From contig JAIXMG010000022.1 in NCBI GenBank assembly GCA_025201345.1, positions 1 through 64,000 of the forward strand: a DNA stretch of 64,000 nucleotides. Reading direction: 5' to 3'. This DNA comes from Thamnidium elegans. Its lineage: Eukaryota > Mucoromycota > Mucoromycetes > Mucorales > Mucoraceae. This document shows, one piece after another, positions 1-11,817 of this stretch (positions are counted from its first letter, which is position 1; each line of letters opens with the position of its first letter). The notes beneath the pieces were generated by a model, which was not told where the DNA came from, did no database searches, and worked only from the letters and a program-made list of their open reading frames with translations. A program made the translations under genes and the position numbers.

Positions 1-2512
1 GTGTGTCACATAGTTGAATTAGACTGCTATGTTCTATAATATTGCTCCACATGTTGAAGCACAATGAGTCATATATATTGGGAGTATGGATTATTTCTTC
101 TTGGTTAATAATTGTTTCCTGATCTTCATGATCCGGACCAGATTCAGTCACTACTTAATTTAGCGTTAGTTGTACATAGTCTTTATGCAGTTGAGATACA
201 ATAAAGAAAGACTTGAGTGGAAACTGTAGTTTGAATGACTGCTGAATTACAGGTAAGAGTCCTTGTCCTTGTGTAGTAATTCTGAGTTTTTTATAACTGT
301 CATCTTCTTGTACCAGATTGCTTGCATATATCATATATCTTAGATCATCCTCAGTGACAAGTAACTTCTGAAGAAGCGTCTTTTCAATAGTAATAGCATA
401 TCCAGTTTTTATATCGTCGTTATCTCCTGTAATTTTCAGCGTCTTTCGTGATACAATTACATTTATGTAAATCATATAAATCAATACGAATGCTTTGATG
501 TATACTTGTTGTTGTATCGATACCATTATATCTTTATTATGGCTCTCTACCCTTAGTATATTTTCCATTTCAATTAGCATGTTCTTGTTTAATACAATAT
601 AATAAACATCTGATCCGCCCATTAAGTATTCTTCAACAAACGTGATAAATCTAAATAAGCCATTAATTTTTTTAATTAGTAATAAACACATTATATATCT
701 ATATGAATAAACTTACGAATTTTTGACATTTAATGTTGCTACTTCTGAAAAAATAAAGAACGAGCCCAGAGAACGTAAACTAATGCTGTATTAGTATAGA
801 TATCAACATAATGTTTTATTCATATCTTACCCGATGTCAGGTACAAAGTAGTCATGGTTCCAGACTTTTTTTACTAGACCATTTTCATCTAAAAGTGAAA
901 ACGATAATACTGTAGAGTCGAGCAGAATATCTAATTGTAAAAAGCATTACTACTGAAATAATAAAGCATATAATGATGGTGTACCTATATTCATAATGGC
1001 ATCAGGTTTCGAGCTTAGGAATATTGAAGACGAGATCGCCGAATGTTCTGTTGATAGTATACGCGGTTTACCGTATATGTTAGAATTCTGAATTGCGCTA
1101 ATCAAGTACCGAGAAGTCCCACGCAAGATACTGTTACTGTTAATACTTTTATACAAAGGGTTTTTAGGTACGATAAAGTTGGAATCGAAAGATATTCGAT
1201 TATACTCAAACATAAATCTTGACCATTGTAATAGACCTTCGTATAATTTAATTTCAGAAGTATATTCATCAGTGAATTTTACAATCGAGTACTCCTTTAC
1301 AAGGTTGTTTGGAAGTAGTTGCTCCAAGTTTCTAGGCAAATGTTTACTGATTTCAGCGCATATATCAAAAGGGTGAATAGATTTTATTCGTTCTTCTTGG
1401 TGTTTATCTAACTCAGATATATTTTCGTCAGTAATGAAAGGTTGCATTAAATAAGAAGCTTCCTCTTCGTCTCGCTAATATAATAGTCCGTTAGATGATA
1501 TTGTCTGATTAATCCCATGTTACATTACTAACCATGCGAGTAAAAGTATCATTACCCAATTCTTCCATAATATTTAAGATAGTGTCTTCTTGAGCATCGA
1601 AAGAGAATTTGATCTTTACAAGCTCTCTAATACCATTTTTAACATCGTCAGAAGTAAGAGACATTTCTTTTGGATTCATGATTTTCGGACGCGTTACGGA
1701 ACCGGAAAAATCAAATAGAGGATTTCCGATTAAGATTAAATCCAATTTGATCGACACTTGATCCTCCTCCACGGTAACAATTCTACCGAAAATCATATTA
1801 CGTGTCATTTCAGTAAAATATACATCTTCAGGGTCACTTAAGCTGTAATATATAGATTCTATATCGGAGCAAAATAAAATCCTGTCTTGGTGGTCATCTT
1901 TTGATATTAAATTGGCTTGAACAAAAATAGGTCGAATCAGCACTTCTCTTATTTCTCCTTCCCACTCCGATGGTACAACAAATACGTAGTGGAGCGCACC
2001 ACTATCTTTAATTTCACCTTTCAATTTTTTAATTAGTGCTTCTACTGATAAGCGAATAAAGTCTGATACAGCTGTTAACGTGAATAAGTCATCTTGATCC
2101 CAGCTATCTTTGCCCTTCTCGAAGAGTTGGTATAATTTCTCTCTGGACACATCGATTTGCACTGTATCTTCTTCGTTATCGTCAACACTTTGGTTTCCCC
2201 AACTTAGAACATTCGATTTATGTTTATCATAAGTGATATAACTGTATCTTCTACATTTTTACAAATTGTTCAAATTCATCGTATATTTTTTAGTGCTCTT
2301 TACTTACCTTATATTTGGAAGTGTGTATGGGACATCTCTTTTTGAAGTGGAATAGTAGTATATATGAGTCGTATTCGCTCCAAGACCTATATGACGATGG
2401 AGCTTTTCTTTTTAAAAAAAAAACAAAAAATGGGATTTTTTTTGCAGTAAGAGGATCACTTACGGAAAATAGCATAGTGTGTATGTTGGAGAAGATCGTA
2501 TACTTCTTCCAT
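1..2512 (-). pseudogene. Degenerate tandem-Hsp70-like protein, copy A (partial, nonsense codon)
   Basis: This is the first of three copies of a nine-exon minus-strand gene; the end of exon 7 and exons 8-9 lie outside the window. Exons read from the start codon at 2510-2512: 2464-2512, 2308-2407, 1524-2250, 985-1474, 831-930, 717-779 and 650 down to the window edge. Every junction has GT-AG ends and matching phase. Compared with copies B and C, the codon CAA in exon 7 (L-N-Q-V-V) is TAA at 155-157, so the protein is cut by roughly 400 residues unless the stop is read through. Recognisable pieces are I-G-L-G-A-N-T-T (Hsp70 phosphate-1 position, with the usual Asp replaced by Gly), I-T-Y-D-K and V-V-P-S-E-W. 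I call it a pseudogene because of the single stop; the rest is open. Confidence 0.75.
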
Positions 2513-3476
2513 ACTAATATGTTTGTTAAAGAAAAAGAAAAAGGTGTAAAACGAAGAAAAAGAGGTAAATATATACGTTATTTCGTAACCCCATAAACTC
2601 GTTCCGAGTATGTTACATCAATATCGACGGGATATGAAATGCAAAGTTTATTTGTTTTAAAACTGGCAACGTAAAGTTTAAGCTTTTTTCGTTTTGGTCA
2701 AAAAGAAATAAACAAAAAGTGTCGCTTGTTACGTATAATAAAATTAGTATTTTAGTTTACCCATACCACACATCATTATAACTATGTATACATATCATAA
2801 GTAAAAACAGCATGATATAAAAGTGTTTTCATACAGTGGTAATACTGAAATTGGAGGCCGAAAAAAAATAATAATAGCCATACCACCTTTTGGATGCATA
2901 AACTATATTTAATCTCAGACTTCTTTGGTTCATGTATATCACTACCGTACTTAACAGCATTATCTTTAATACCAAAACTATAGTTTCGTCTGTATTTTAT
3001 TTTCTCTTGTTTTAAAAGCGAGGTAAAGTCATTGGTTCTGCAAGTGTAACCAAGTCTTTTCCTTTTCTCCACCAACTAATTTGAAGATATTGAAATCGCA
3101 AAAGGCATATCTTGACCTGGTTTGATATCTTTTTTTCGCTAATAATTTCAAAACTTTTAAAAGTCAAATAGAAGAAATCTTTTTTTTTTTTTTTTTTTTT
3201 TTGTAAAAAGAAGTTAAGCTGTCACTTTAAACGACCCAACTATCCCAGTATACATTATTTTCAATTTTCCTTATTTGACCATCCCACTTTTTTTTTCTCT
3301 GTCTCTAATAATAGTTATTACCGGTCGATGCTGCTAAGGCTCAATAAAAATAAATGTTAAATAACCACACAGGGTAAAGATATGAGAAGTTCGTATATAC
3401 GTAAATATATACGTAAATATATCTAAAAGTATTTGTGTATCCGAGTTTTGAATTTTTTTTTTTGCAACTTACAAGT
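2513..3476. other. Upstream/spacer segment of unit 1
   Basis: This stretch is homologous to 9072-10662 and, over its first few hundred bases, to 19657-19960. It therefore looks like the shared promoter region of the tandem gene family followed by duplicated spacer. It holds an intact TTAA at 2966-2969, where the second unit carries a 624 bp insertion. It also holds a paralogue 3' end, a poly-T run near 3180-3202, and the left member of a roughly 140 bp direct repeat (3300-3440). Short open frames here are not conserved between units and I do not call them genes. Confidence 0.6.
3012..3080 (-). pseudogene. 3' end remnant of another paralogue of the Hsp70-derived family
   Basis: Read on the minus strand, this short piece encodes D-L-V-T-L-A-E-P-M-T-L-P-R-F followed by a stop. 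It closely matches the extreme C terminus of copies B and C (L-A-E-P-M-T-L-C-Q/R-F-stop). No other exon of that paralogue is visible next to it, so it is read as a leftover last exon. The same remnant, slightly more decayed, is present at 10184-10250. Confidence 0.55.
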
Positions 3477-4704
3477 TCAGTTATGAAGCATCGCCTCTAG
3501 CCCTAAACCCGCTTCTTGTAAGAAAAGAGTCGGTTTTATCTTTAAAATTAGTATTGAATTGACTGAGCATTGTTGCGGATTGAGGAAACGTTTGGTTGAA
3601 TAATAATATAATAGACCGGACAAACCGATGGCCATAGTCGGAACGCTGCCTCTGGTTTGTACATTTCGATTACTGCGTACAGAAACACAGGCTTGATTAT
3701 AACAAATAAATGCACCATTTATACTTTTCTGAAGCATTTTCCCCTTCACCATGACTTTTTGATTGGTATGACATAAAGGACAAAGGTAATAGACGCGAGT
3801 TTGGGACGCTTTGTTTTCATTTGCAATGCATGTTGTATTGGATTGGCCGTGAATTTTTTGTTTCCTAGTCCCACCATACCGACGATATCCAATAAACATA
3901 ACCATATGTTTCTTATCCTCTTTCATCTCCTTTCTTCCTTGGGTACGTAAATGGTTTCGAAATTTGTAGTCCAAATTTCGACTTTTCTTTTTGCTGAAGG
4001 TCTTTTTCTGGATCCATAAAACTCGCAAAGCTGTTCTCAGCTAACTATTTGCTCTTTATATGCTCGCTTTGTTTCTTGTATTGTGATAGCTTTTGAGAAG
4101 CTATTTTCTGCGAGGTTTATTTCCATTTGTGTGACAAACTGCCCTACATCTGTCGTCCTCTTCTTCCTTTCCACTTTTCTTCTTAGCCGCCAATGACCAC
4201 CACATAAATCGATATCACCTGCATTCATAGTAAGAGGCTCAGACAAAGGGATAAACGAAAGCTCTTAAACATCATCAGTAGATTCTTGAGTGTCAGCTAG
4301 AGGACTATACATGTTGTGCAATCTTAAGTGATAGTTAAATATTTCAAGATTTAAAGGAAAGGTTTCTGTCATTTTTGCTATTCCGTTATCGGTGCCAGAG
4401 AACGAAAAGTTACGATCAATTTCTTCAGGATTATTTTGTAACTGTATACGTTCCGCCTAATCTATAGATGACTTTTTATCGATTGCACGGCGATTATTGG
4501 TATGCTCAGTTGGAATGGCGTGCTGAAAATTTCTATATTGCATTGCCGATCGACAGGTGAGCTGATGATAACGAGCATCTGATAATCTTTTTTTTTAATA
4601 CTGTAGAGTGTTTTATGCGCAGCTTGTCTGTTATTTTTTAGTTGTTCGATGAAATTATATACTTGATCGTTTCGGGCGCTTTGACCTTGGGTTAAAGGAC
4701 GCAC
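3477..4704 (-). pseudogene. Decayed OrfB/TnpB-like (Fanzor-like) nuclease, copy 1
   Basis: Broken minus-strand reading frame carrying the layout of a transposon OrfB/TnpB-type RuvC nuclease. F-S-G-T-D-N-G (near 4390) suits the first catalytic-Asp motif. A zinc-finger-like stretch, S-Q-T-R ... C-P-L-C then F-I-C-Y-N-Q-A-C (about 3690-3800), follows, and then N-V-Q-T-R-G-S-V, where relatives carry a third catalytic Asp (R-D-S). The copy is dead: there are in-frame stops near 4460, 4265 and 4037, a small deletion next to V-M-F-I-G, and Asp replaced by Gly in the last motif. Eukaryotic members are called Fanzor; that assignment rests on motif order only. A second copy lies at 10663-11570. Confidence 0.5.
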
Positions 4705-5490
4705 ACAAGGCTAATATTGTTTTATATCGATAATCGCTTGACTGAAATCTCTATTTTTGATTACCAAAGATTACCTCTTTAGCTTTGCATGGCTTCATTA
4801 ATTAATTATTTAAGATTGACAATTCTAGCCCGTAATGTAGCATTACCTTTCAGTTGTTGTCTTTAAATATGTCTCCGTAGAATCCGAGCTATAAAATAGT
4901 CAAGATTCAAAAAAAAAAACCAAAAGATACTAAAAGTAATCAGTCGCAAAGAATAGAATTTCGTTTTATTACATGAAAAAAAGGTATAGGTTTATATAGC
5001 TTTTTTATAGTGAGTTCAAGTAAAATTTTGGTAATGTGCTGTATCACTAAAAGTGCTACAGTTTCGTTATATAACTTCAAGTCGTACTTATCTAACCTAG
5101 TCTTTCGTCCAGATATGTAATTGTGATCAATCCTCTAATCATTACTCAGACAACAGTTATTACTGGACGATGTCGGTAAGGCTTAGTTAAAATAAATATG
5201 AATTAGTCATAAGGGATAAAGACGTGTGAGATAATCATGTATGTGTAAATATATATGAGAATATATATTTGTATATGTTTGATCAAATCACTTTCGTTGT
5301 ATTCGATCTCAGGTTTGTGGAATTGCCAATTGCATGAAACAACATTTTTATATTGTTACTCGATATAATGCTTTATATACGAATATAAAAGTTCTTAATT
5401 ACAACTTCTATACGCATTTATAAACTGTAATTTTTTTTTATTAAAGTGTAAAATACAGTGAGTACACCATGAACACAATAGTAATCTTTT
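4705..5490. other. Spacer between nuclease remnant and gene B
   Basis: AT-rich, with no convincing coding sequence. The segment at about 5144-5285 is homologous, in direct orientation, to 3300-3440 and 10498-10625. The last roughly 155 bases (from about 5333) are shared with the sequence just downstream of gene C (15816-15984) and are the common 3' flank of the tandem genes. Confidence 0.6.
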
Positions 5491-8400
5491 TTAAAATTGA
5501 CATAATGTCATGGGTTCCGCAAGTATTGTTATAAACCGTCTTTTTGTCTCGTCTCCAACCGCTTTAATTTCAAAATAAAGGGATGAAGAATAACCATGGT
5601 AAACTATAGAGATAATATAAGGTATATCTTGATCGCACTTCAGCTTATTTATATCATTTAAAGGTGATTGATCTTCGAATTTTTCAGTTACATGCTCTAA
5701 ACCAATAAGTTCATAGGACCTTAAACTAGCAACTGGCATAACTTTAAAGAAATCTATTGAAGTTTAAGTAAGTTAAAAAAGCAATATCCTTTATATTATT
5801 ACCTACGTAGAGAAAGTACACCACTGAACCTCCTTGTTCCATATTCAAATAAAATACTCGATTTAATTGACTTTCATTCATTTTGACTCCCTTCTGGAAC
5901 AATGGATATATTTTTTTGCGATCGATAAAAATGGTTTTCGTATCCTCTGGATTGCTTTTAAGTACAATATGAGGCAAACACGAAGGTTTATTAAAACCGA
6001 AACCGAAGTTTTCACTATAAACTTGACGTAAAATACCCACTTGAAATCCTTTATAGGAACATGGTTCTTGTTGAAGAATAGGCTGCAACAGTTGATTTGG
6101 TAATTTTGGTATCGTATAGTGATCTACGTCAATTCTTTGTTCATACAAAAAATAGTCGGTTTCGTCATCTAGTATTTTCATAAGGATATGTTGGAACTGT
6201 GGATCATAATTGAAGTGTATCAGGTGAAACACATATTGAATATTTCTGTAGTTTCCAAAGAGTTGCTTATTTATCAAGGAGGTAAATACAAGAGAGATGA
6301 TATCTTGTAGAACTGGTCGGAAAGAAATCTCTGTAATATCGTTTACCGTTAAACAAACTCTGCAGTTACATGAGTTGCTTAGATATATAGTGGTTTTGTC
6401 TGCTTTTTGCGTGGTCAAATTCTTGTTAAGGATCTATAAAAAGTATAAATTAAAATATTAGATAAAAAGAATGATAATCACCGACACTATTTTAGATTAC
6501 TTACCTCTTTAGATATGTACTCCTTAAGATTATTCGTAAATTCTGCTTGATTTTCTAACGAGAATATATCGAGTAACTCGTTGTCGTTACATCCTTTATG
6601 TGTGTCACATAACTTAATTAGACTACTATCTTCTGTAATATTGCTCCACATGTTGAAGCACAATGAGTCATATATATTGGGAATAGAAATTATTTCTTCT
6701 TGGGTAATAATTGTTTCTTGATTTTCGTGGTCCGAACCATATTCAGTTACTACTTGATTTAGCGTTAGCTGTACATAGTCTTTATGCAGTTGAGTTACCA
6801 TAAAGAAAGACCTGAGTGGAAACTGTAGTTTAAACGACCGTTGAATTACAGGTAAAAGTCCTTGTCCTTGTGTAGTAATTCTGAGTTTTTTATAACTGTT
6901 ATATTTTCGTACCAGATTGCTTGCATATATCATATCCCTTAGCTCGTCCTCAGTGACACGTAATCTCTGAAGAAGCGCCTTTTCAATAGTAAAAGCATAT
7001 CCAGTTTTTATATTGACATCATCTGCGGTAATTTTCGGCATCTTTCTTGATACAACTACATTTGTATATATCATATAAATATATACAAATGCTTTGATGT
7101 ATACTTGCTGTTGTATCGATACCATTCTATCTTTATTATGTCTCTCTACGCTTAGTATATTTTCTATTTCAATTAGAAAGTCCTTGTTTAATGAAACATA
7201 ATAAGTTTTTGATATGGACCTTAAGTTTTCTTTAAAAAACGTGATAAATCTAAATAAGCCATTATATATCTATATGAATAAACTTACGAATTTTTGACAT
7301 TTAATGTTATTACTTCTGAAAAAGTAAAGAACGATCCTAGAGAGCGCAAACTAATGCTGTATTAGTATAGATATCTACATAATGTTTTATTCATATCTTA
7401 CCTTATGTCAGGTACAAAGTAGTCGTGATCCCAGATTTTTTTTACTAGACCATTTTCATCTAAAAGTGAGAACGATAACATTGTAGACTCGAGAAGAATA
7501 TCTAATTTTAAAAAGTATTACTACTGAAGTGATAAAGCATATAATGATGGTGTACCTATATTCATAATGGCATCAGGTTTCGAATCAAAGAATATTGAAG
7601 AAGAATAATAGGTTGGTAGTATACGCGGTTTACCGTATATGTTAGAACTCTGGATTGCGTTAATCGAATATCGAGAAGTCCCACGCATGATATTGTTATT
7701 GTCAATATATTTATCTGAAACGGTTTCAGGTGTGATATAGCTGGAGTCGAAAGATATTCGATTATACTCAAACATAAATCTTGACCACTGTAATAGACCT
7801 TCGTCTAATTTAATTTTAGAAGTATATTTATCATTAAATTTAAAAATAGAGTACTCCTTTACGAGGTTGTTCGGAAGTAGTTGTTTCAAGTTATCAGGCA
7901 AATGTTTACTGATTTCAGCACATATATCAAAAGGCCGAATGGATCTAATAAGTTCTTCTTGGTGTTTATCTAATTCGGATATATTTTCGTCAGTAATAAA
8001 AGGTTTCATTAAATAAGAAGCTTCATCTTTGTCTTTCTATTATAATGATCCGTTAGTTGATATCGTCTTATTATTCCCATGTTACATTACTAACCATATC
8101 AGTAAAAGTATCATTACCCAATTCTTTCATAATATTTAGGATAGTGTCTTCTTGAGCATCGAAAGAGGATTTGATCTTTATAAACTCTCTAATACCGTTT
8201 TTAACATCGTCGGAAGTAAGAGACATTTCATTTGAATTCAAGGTTTTCGGACGCGTTACGGAACCGGAAAAATCAAAGAGAGGATTTCCAATTAAGATTA
8301 AATCCAACTTGATCGACACTTGATTCTCCTTCACGGCAACAATTCTACCCAAAATCGTATTACGTGTCATTTCAGTAAAAAAATTATTTTTAGGATCGCT

Positions 8401-9071
8401 TAAGTAGTAATAGGCAGATTCTATTTCGGAGCAAAATAAAAGCCTGTCTTGGTGATCATCTTTTGATATTAAATTGGCTTGAACAAAAATAGGTCGAATC
8501 AGAACTTCTCTTATTTCTTCTTCCCACTCCGACGGTACGACTAATACGTAATGGAATGAATCACTATCTTTAAGTTTTCCTTTCGAATATTTAATTAGTT
8601 CTTCTACTGATAAGCGAATAAAGTCTGATACAGCTTTTAACGTGAATAAGTCATCTTGATCCCAGCTATCTTTGGTCTTCTTAAAGAGTTGGTATAATAT
8701 CTCTCTGGACACATTGATTTGTACTATATCTTGTTTGCTATAGTAAGCAATTCGGTTTCCCCAATTTAAAACATTCGATTTATGTTTATCATAAGTGATA
8801 TGACTAGCTTCTCTACATTTTTACAAATTGTTTAAAGTTATCGTATATTTTTTAATGCTCTATACTTACGTCATATCTGGAAGTATGTGTGGGACATCTC
8901 TTTTTGAATTGGAACAATAAGTTATATTAGTCGTATTCACTCCAAGATCTATATGACGATAATGCTTCTCTTTTAAAAAAAAAGCAAAGATGGAATTATT
9001 TCGCAGTAAGAGAATCACTTACGGAAAACAACAAAGTGAGTATGTTGGAGAAGATCATATACCTCGTCCAT
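5491..9071 (-). CDS. Degenerate tandem-Hsp70-like protein, copy B (intact, 1052 aa)
   Basis: Nine exons: 9023-9071, 8870-8969, 8086-8812, 7556-8036, 7402-7501, 7288-7350, 6505-7249, 5803-6433, 5491-5753. They sum to 3159 nt, giving 1052 codons plus stop, with every intron GT-AG and every phase consistent. The first half resembles an Hsp70/HSPA12 ATPase domain: I-D-L-G-V-N-T-T near residue 22, I-T-Y-D-K near 55, V-V-P-S-E-W at 141-146, then I-R-E-V-L-I-R-P and D-R-L-L-F-C-S-E-I-E-S. A second round seems to start near residue 453 (I-D-I-L-L-E-S-T), with V-T-E-D-E-L-R-D-M-I-Y-A-S near 600 and S-F-R-P-V-L-Q-D-I-I near 800. The glycine-rich nucleotide-binding motifs (GGGT, GGFG) are not recognisable, so ATP hydrolysis is doubtful. 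No signal peptide or membrane segment is evident. The function is unknown; the Hsp70 ancestry is inferred from motif order. Confidence 0.8.
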
Positions 9072-9524
9072 ACTAATATATTTGTTAAAGAAAAAGAAAA
9101 AGGAGTAAGACGAAGAAAAGGGGGTAAATATATACGTTATTTTGGGGACCCCATAAACTCGTTCCGAATATGATATATTAAGTGACAGCGGAATATGAAA
9201 CGCAAAGTTTATTTGTTTTAAAACAGGCAACGTAAAGTTTAAATTTTTTTTGTTTTGGTCAAAAAGTAAACAAAAAGTGCCGCTTGTTACGTATTATAAA
9301 ATTAGTATTTTAGTTTATCCATATCACACATCATTATAACTATCTATACGTATCACAAGTAAAAACAGTATGATATAAAAGTGTTTTCATAACGTGATAA
9401 TTCTGAAATTAAAAGCCGAATAAGCAAAAGAAAAAAAAATAGCCATACCATCTTTTGGATGCATAAACTATATTTAATCTCAGACTTCTTTAGTTTATGT
9501 CTACCGTACAACTATGATCTTTAA
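9072..9524. promoter_or_regulatory. Upstream region of gene B, conserved in all three units
   Basis: Roughly 350 bases upstream of the start codon are conserved between the three tandem genes (2513-2860, 9072-9420, 19657-19960). All share an A-rich tract directly upstream of the start. I cannot point to a specific factor site; conservation and position make it the likely promoter. The distal part runs into the TTAA insertion site at 9521-9524. Confidence 0.45.
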
Positions 9525-10148
9525 CAAGTGGTAATCATGCTCCGCGACCTAAAACGGCCGTGACATCAAAAATAAGTACAGTTTGATACACTTCCAATAA
9601 AAAGTTGCTTTATCAACCAGACCCATCTGTATGTTATCAAGAGCATTTTTGAAAACTTTTATATGATTCTCTCGTTTCGTTCTACTATTTTTTGACCTTT
9701 TTTTTCAAACAAGTCAATTGCCTTTTTAGGCGCGGCCGTTTTATTCCGCATATATAAACATTAATAGAATAATTATAGAAGTATATTTTTATTATAAAAA
9801 AAAGAGAGAAAGGTGTTGAAAACAGTTCTAATTAATACCTTGCAGTTTTTGAGACTACAGATACGAGTGATCCAACACAAATGAGAGAGCTTACACGAGA
9901 CATGATGTAAAAAAAAAAAAAAAAAAAAAAAAAACTAGAGATGTAAATTTTAAAATGATTTTAAAGGATGAAAAAGTATGAAAAAAGAAAGAAAAAGAAA
10001 AGAAAGGTATTATTCTTCACGAGTTTAAGTTTCAAGAACTAAAATAAAAAAATGATGTTTATCTGCATTTATTCGTCAAAAAAACAAGTTGAAATTGCGG
10101 CCGAAAGTCGTCTTTGCGGACGAAAACGGCCGCCACAATTACCACTCG
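9525..10148. mobile_element. piggyBac-like non-autonomous element (624 bp, TTAA target duplication)
   Basis: Both ends carry a short inverted repeat (CAAGTGGTAAT at the left, complement of CGAGTGGTAAT at the right), each abutting TTAA (9521-9524 and 10149-10152). The homologous spacer in unit 1 has a single uninterrupted TTAA at 2966-2969 with matching flanks, which is the empty site. GC-rich motifs around GGCCG recur near both ends and in the middle. No transposase is encoded, so it would depend on an enzyme elsewhere. TTAA duplication is the hallmark of piggyBac-type transposition; the superfamily call is an inference. Confidence 0.7.
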
Positions 10149-10368
10149 TTAATAATTTCGTTTGTATTTTATTCTCTCTCGCTTTAAAAACGAGATAAAG
10201 TCCTTGGTCTTGCAAGTGTAACCAAATCTTTCTCTTCCATCTCTCCACCAACTAATTTAAAAATATTGAAAGCGCAAAAGGCATATCTTGACCTGGTTTG
10301 ATATCTTTTTTTCGCTAAATAAAGGACCGAAAATAATTTCAAAACTTTTAGAAATCAAATAGAAGAAA

Positions 10369-10403
<35 letters not shown>

Positions 10404-10662
10404 TAAAAAGAAGTTAAGCTGTCACTTTAAACGACCCAACTATCCCAGTATACATTATTTTCAATTTTCCTTATTTGACCATCCCACTTTTTTTTTTCTC
10501 TGTCTCTAATAATAGTTATTACCGGTCGATGTTGCTAAGGCCCAATAAAAATAAATGTTAAATAACCACACAGGGTAAAGATATGAGAAGTTCGTATATA
10601 CGTAAATATATATAAAAGTATTTATGAATCCGAATTTTGAATTTTTTTTGCAACTTACAAGT
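10149..10662. other. Spacer of unit 2, right of the inserted element
   Basis: Homologous to 2970-3476 of unit 1. It contains a poly-T tract (about 10371-10402) and a copy (10498-10625) of the roughly 140 bp repeat that flanks the nuclease remnant in unit 1. Confidence 0.55.
10184..10250 (-). pseudogene. 3' end remnant of another paralogue, copy 2
   Basis: Same remnant as at 3012-3080, here reading D-L-V-T-L-A-R-P-R-T-L-S-R-F and a stop on the minus strand. The extra substitutions fit decay after the unit was duplicated. Confidence 0.45.
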
Positions 10663-11570
10663 TCAGTTACGAAGCATCGCCTCTAGCCCTAAACCCGCTT
10701 CTTGTAAGGAAGGGGTCGGTTTTATTTCTAAAATCAGTATTGAATTGACTGAGTATTGCTGCTGATTGGGGAAACGTTTGGTTGAAAAATAGTATAACCA
10801 GACCGGATAAACCGATGGCGTACGAAAACACAGGCTTGATTATAACAAATAAATGCATCATTTATACTTTTCTGAATCATTTCCTTCTTCATCATGACTT
10901 GTCGCTTGGTATTATATAAAGGACAAAGGTAATAGATGCAAGTTTGGGCTGCTTTGTTTTCATTTGTAATGCATGTTGTGTTGGATTGGCCGTGAATTTT
11001 TTGTTTCCAAGTCCCACCATACCGACGATATCCTTTAATTGTTGAACCAGCACCAGTTCCCCTATCACCAATAAACATAACCAGACGCTTCTTACCTTCT
11101 TTCATCTCCTTTATTTCTTGGGTACATAAATGGTTTCGAAATTTGTAGCCCAAAATTTCGACTTTTATTTTTGCTGAAGCCCTTTTTCTGGATCCATAAA
11201 ACTCGCAAAGCCGTTCTCTGCTAACTATTTGCACTCCGTATGCTCGCTCTGTTTCTTGTACTGTGATAGCTTTTGAGAAGCTATTTTCTGCGAGGTTTCT
11301 TTCCATTTGTGTGACCAACTGCCTTACATCTGTCGTCCTCTTCTCTCTTTTCAGTTTTTTTCTTAGCCGCCAATGACCACCATCTAGATCGATATCACCT
11401 ATATTCACAGTAAGAGGCTCAGACAAAGGGATAAACGAAAGCTCTTTAACATCATCAGTAGGCTATTGGGTGTCGGTTAGAGGACTATACATGTTATACA
11501 ATCTTAAGCGATAGTTAAATCTTTCAAGATTTAAAGGAACAACTTCTATTTATTTTTACTATTCCATTAT
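10663..11570 (-). pseudogene. Decayed OrfB/TnpB-like (Fanzor-like) nuclease, copy 2, cut by a transposon
   Basis: Homologue of the remnant at 3477-4704. This copy keeps G-D-R-G-T-G-A-G-S after V-M-F-I, which copy 1 has lost, and keeps T-C-I-Y and F-I-C-Y-N-Q-A-C. It has a deletion of about 43 nt near 10818 that removes the final R-D motif and shifts the frame. A stop sits upstream of the S-E-P-L-T stretch (near 11465). The upstream end, including the first catalytic motif, stops exactly where the CACTA-type transposon begins at 11571. Confidence 0.5.
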
Positions 11571-11817
11571 CGCATTACGGGAAAGCGGATGTTAAATTAT
11601 GTTGATTCATGTTGAATTACATGTCTTTTTTTGCCATAACATTAAAACGATGTCTTAATATGACTTAATATGACACCATCAAACACATATTGTTTAATGT
11701 TCCATAAGTTTTAACATAATTCGGCATTTTTAAACATGATTTGACATAAACCACGATTAGTGTAGAATTATGTTAAAAAAGTCAAAGTGTATTTTTATTG
11801 CATGGAGTAGCGGCATA

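Noticed and set aside
2315..2596. Plus-strand 93-codon frame opposite exons 1-2 of copy A
   Set aside because: It lies over the antisense of verified minus-strand exons and promoter, and its equivalent in unit B is broken by stops.
2782..3075. Minus-strand 97-codon frame in the spacer
   Set aside because: Not conserved in the homologous spacer of unit 2; it overlaps in another frame the paralogue 3' end, which explains its partial coding look.
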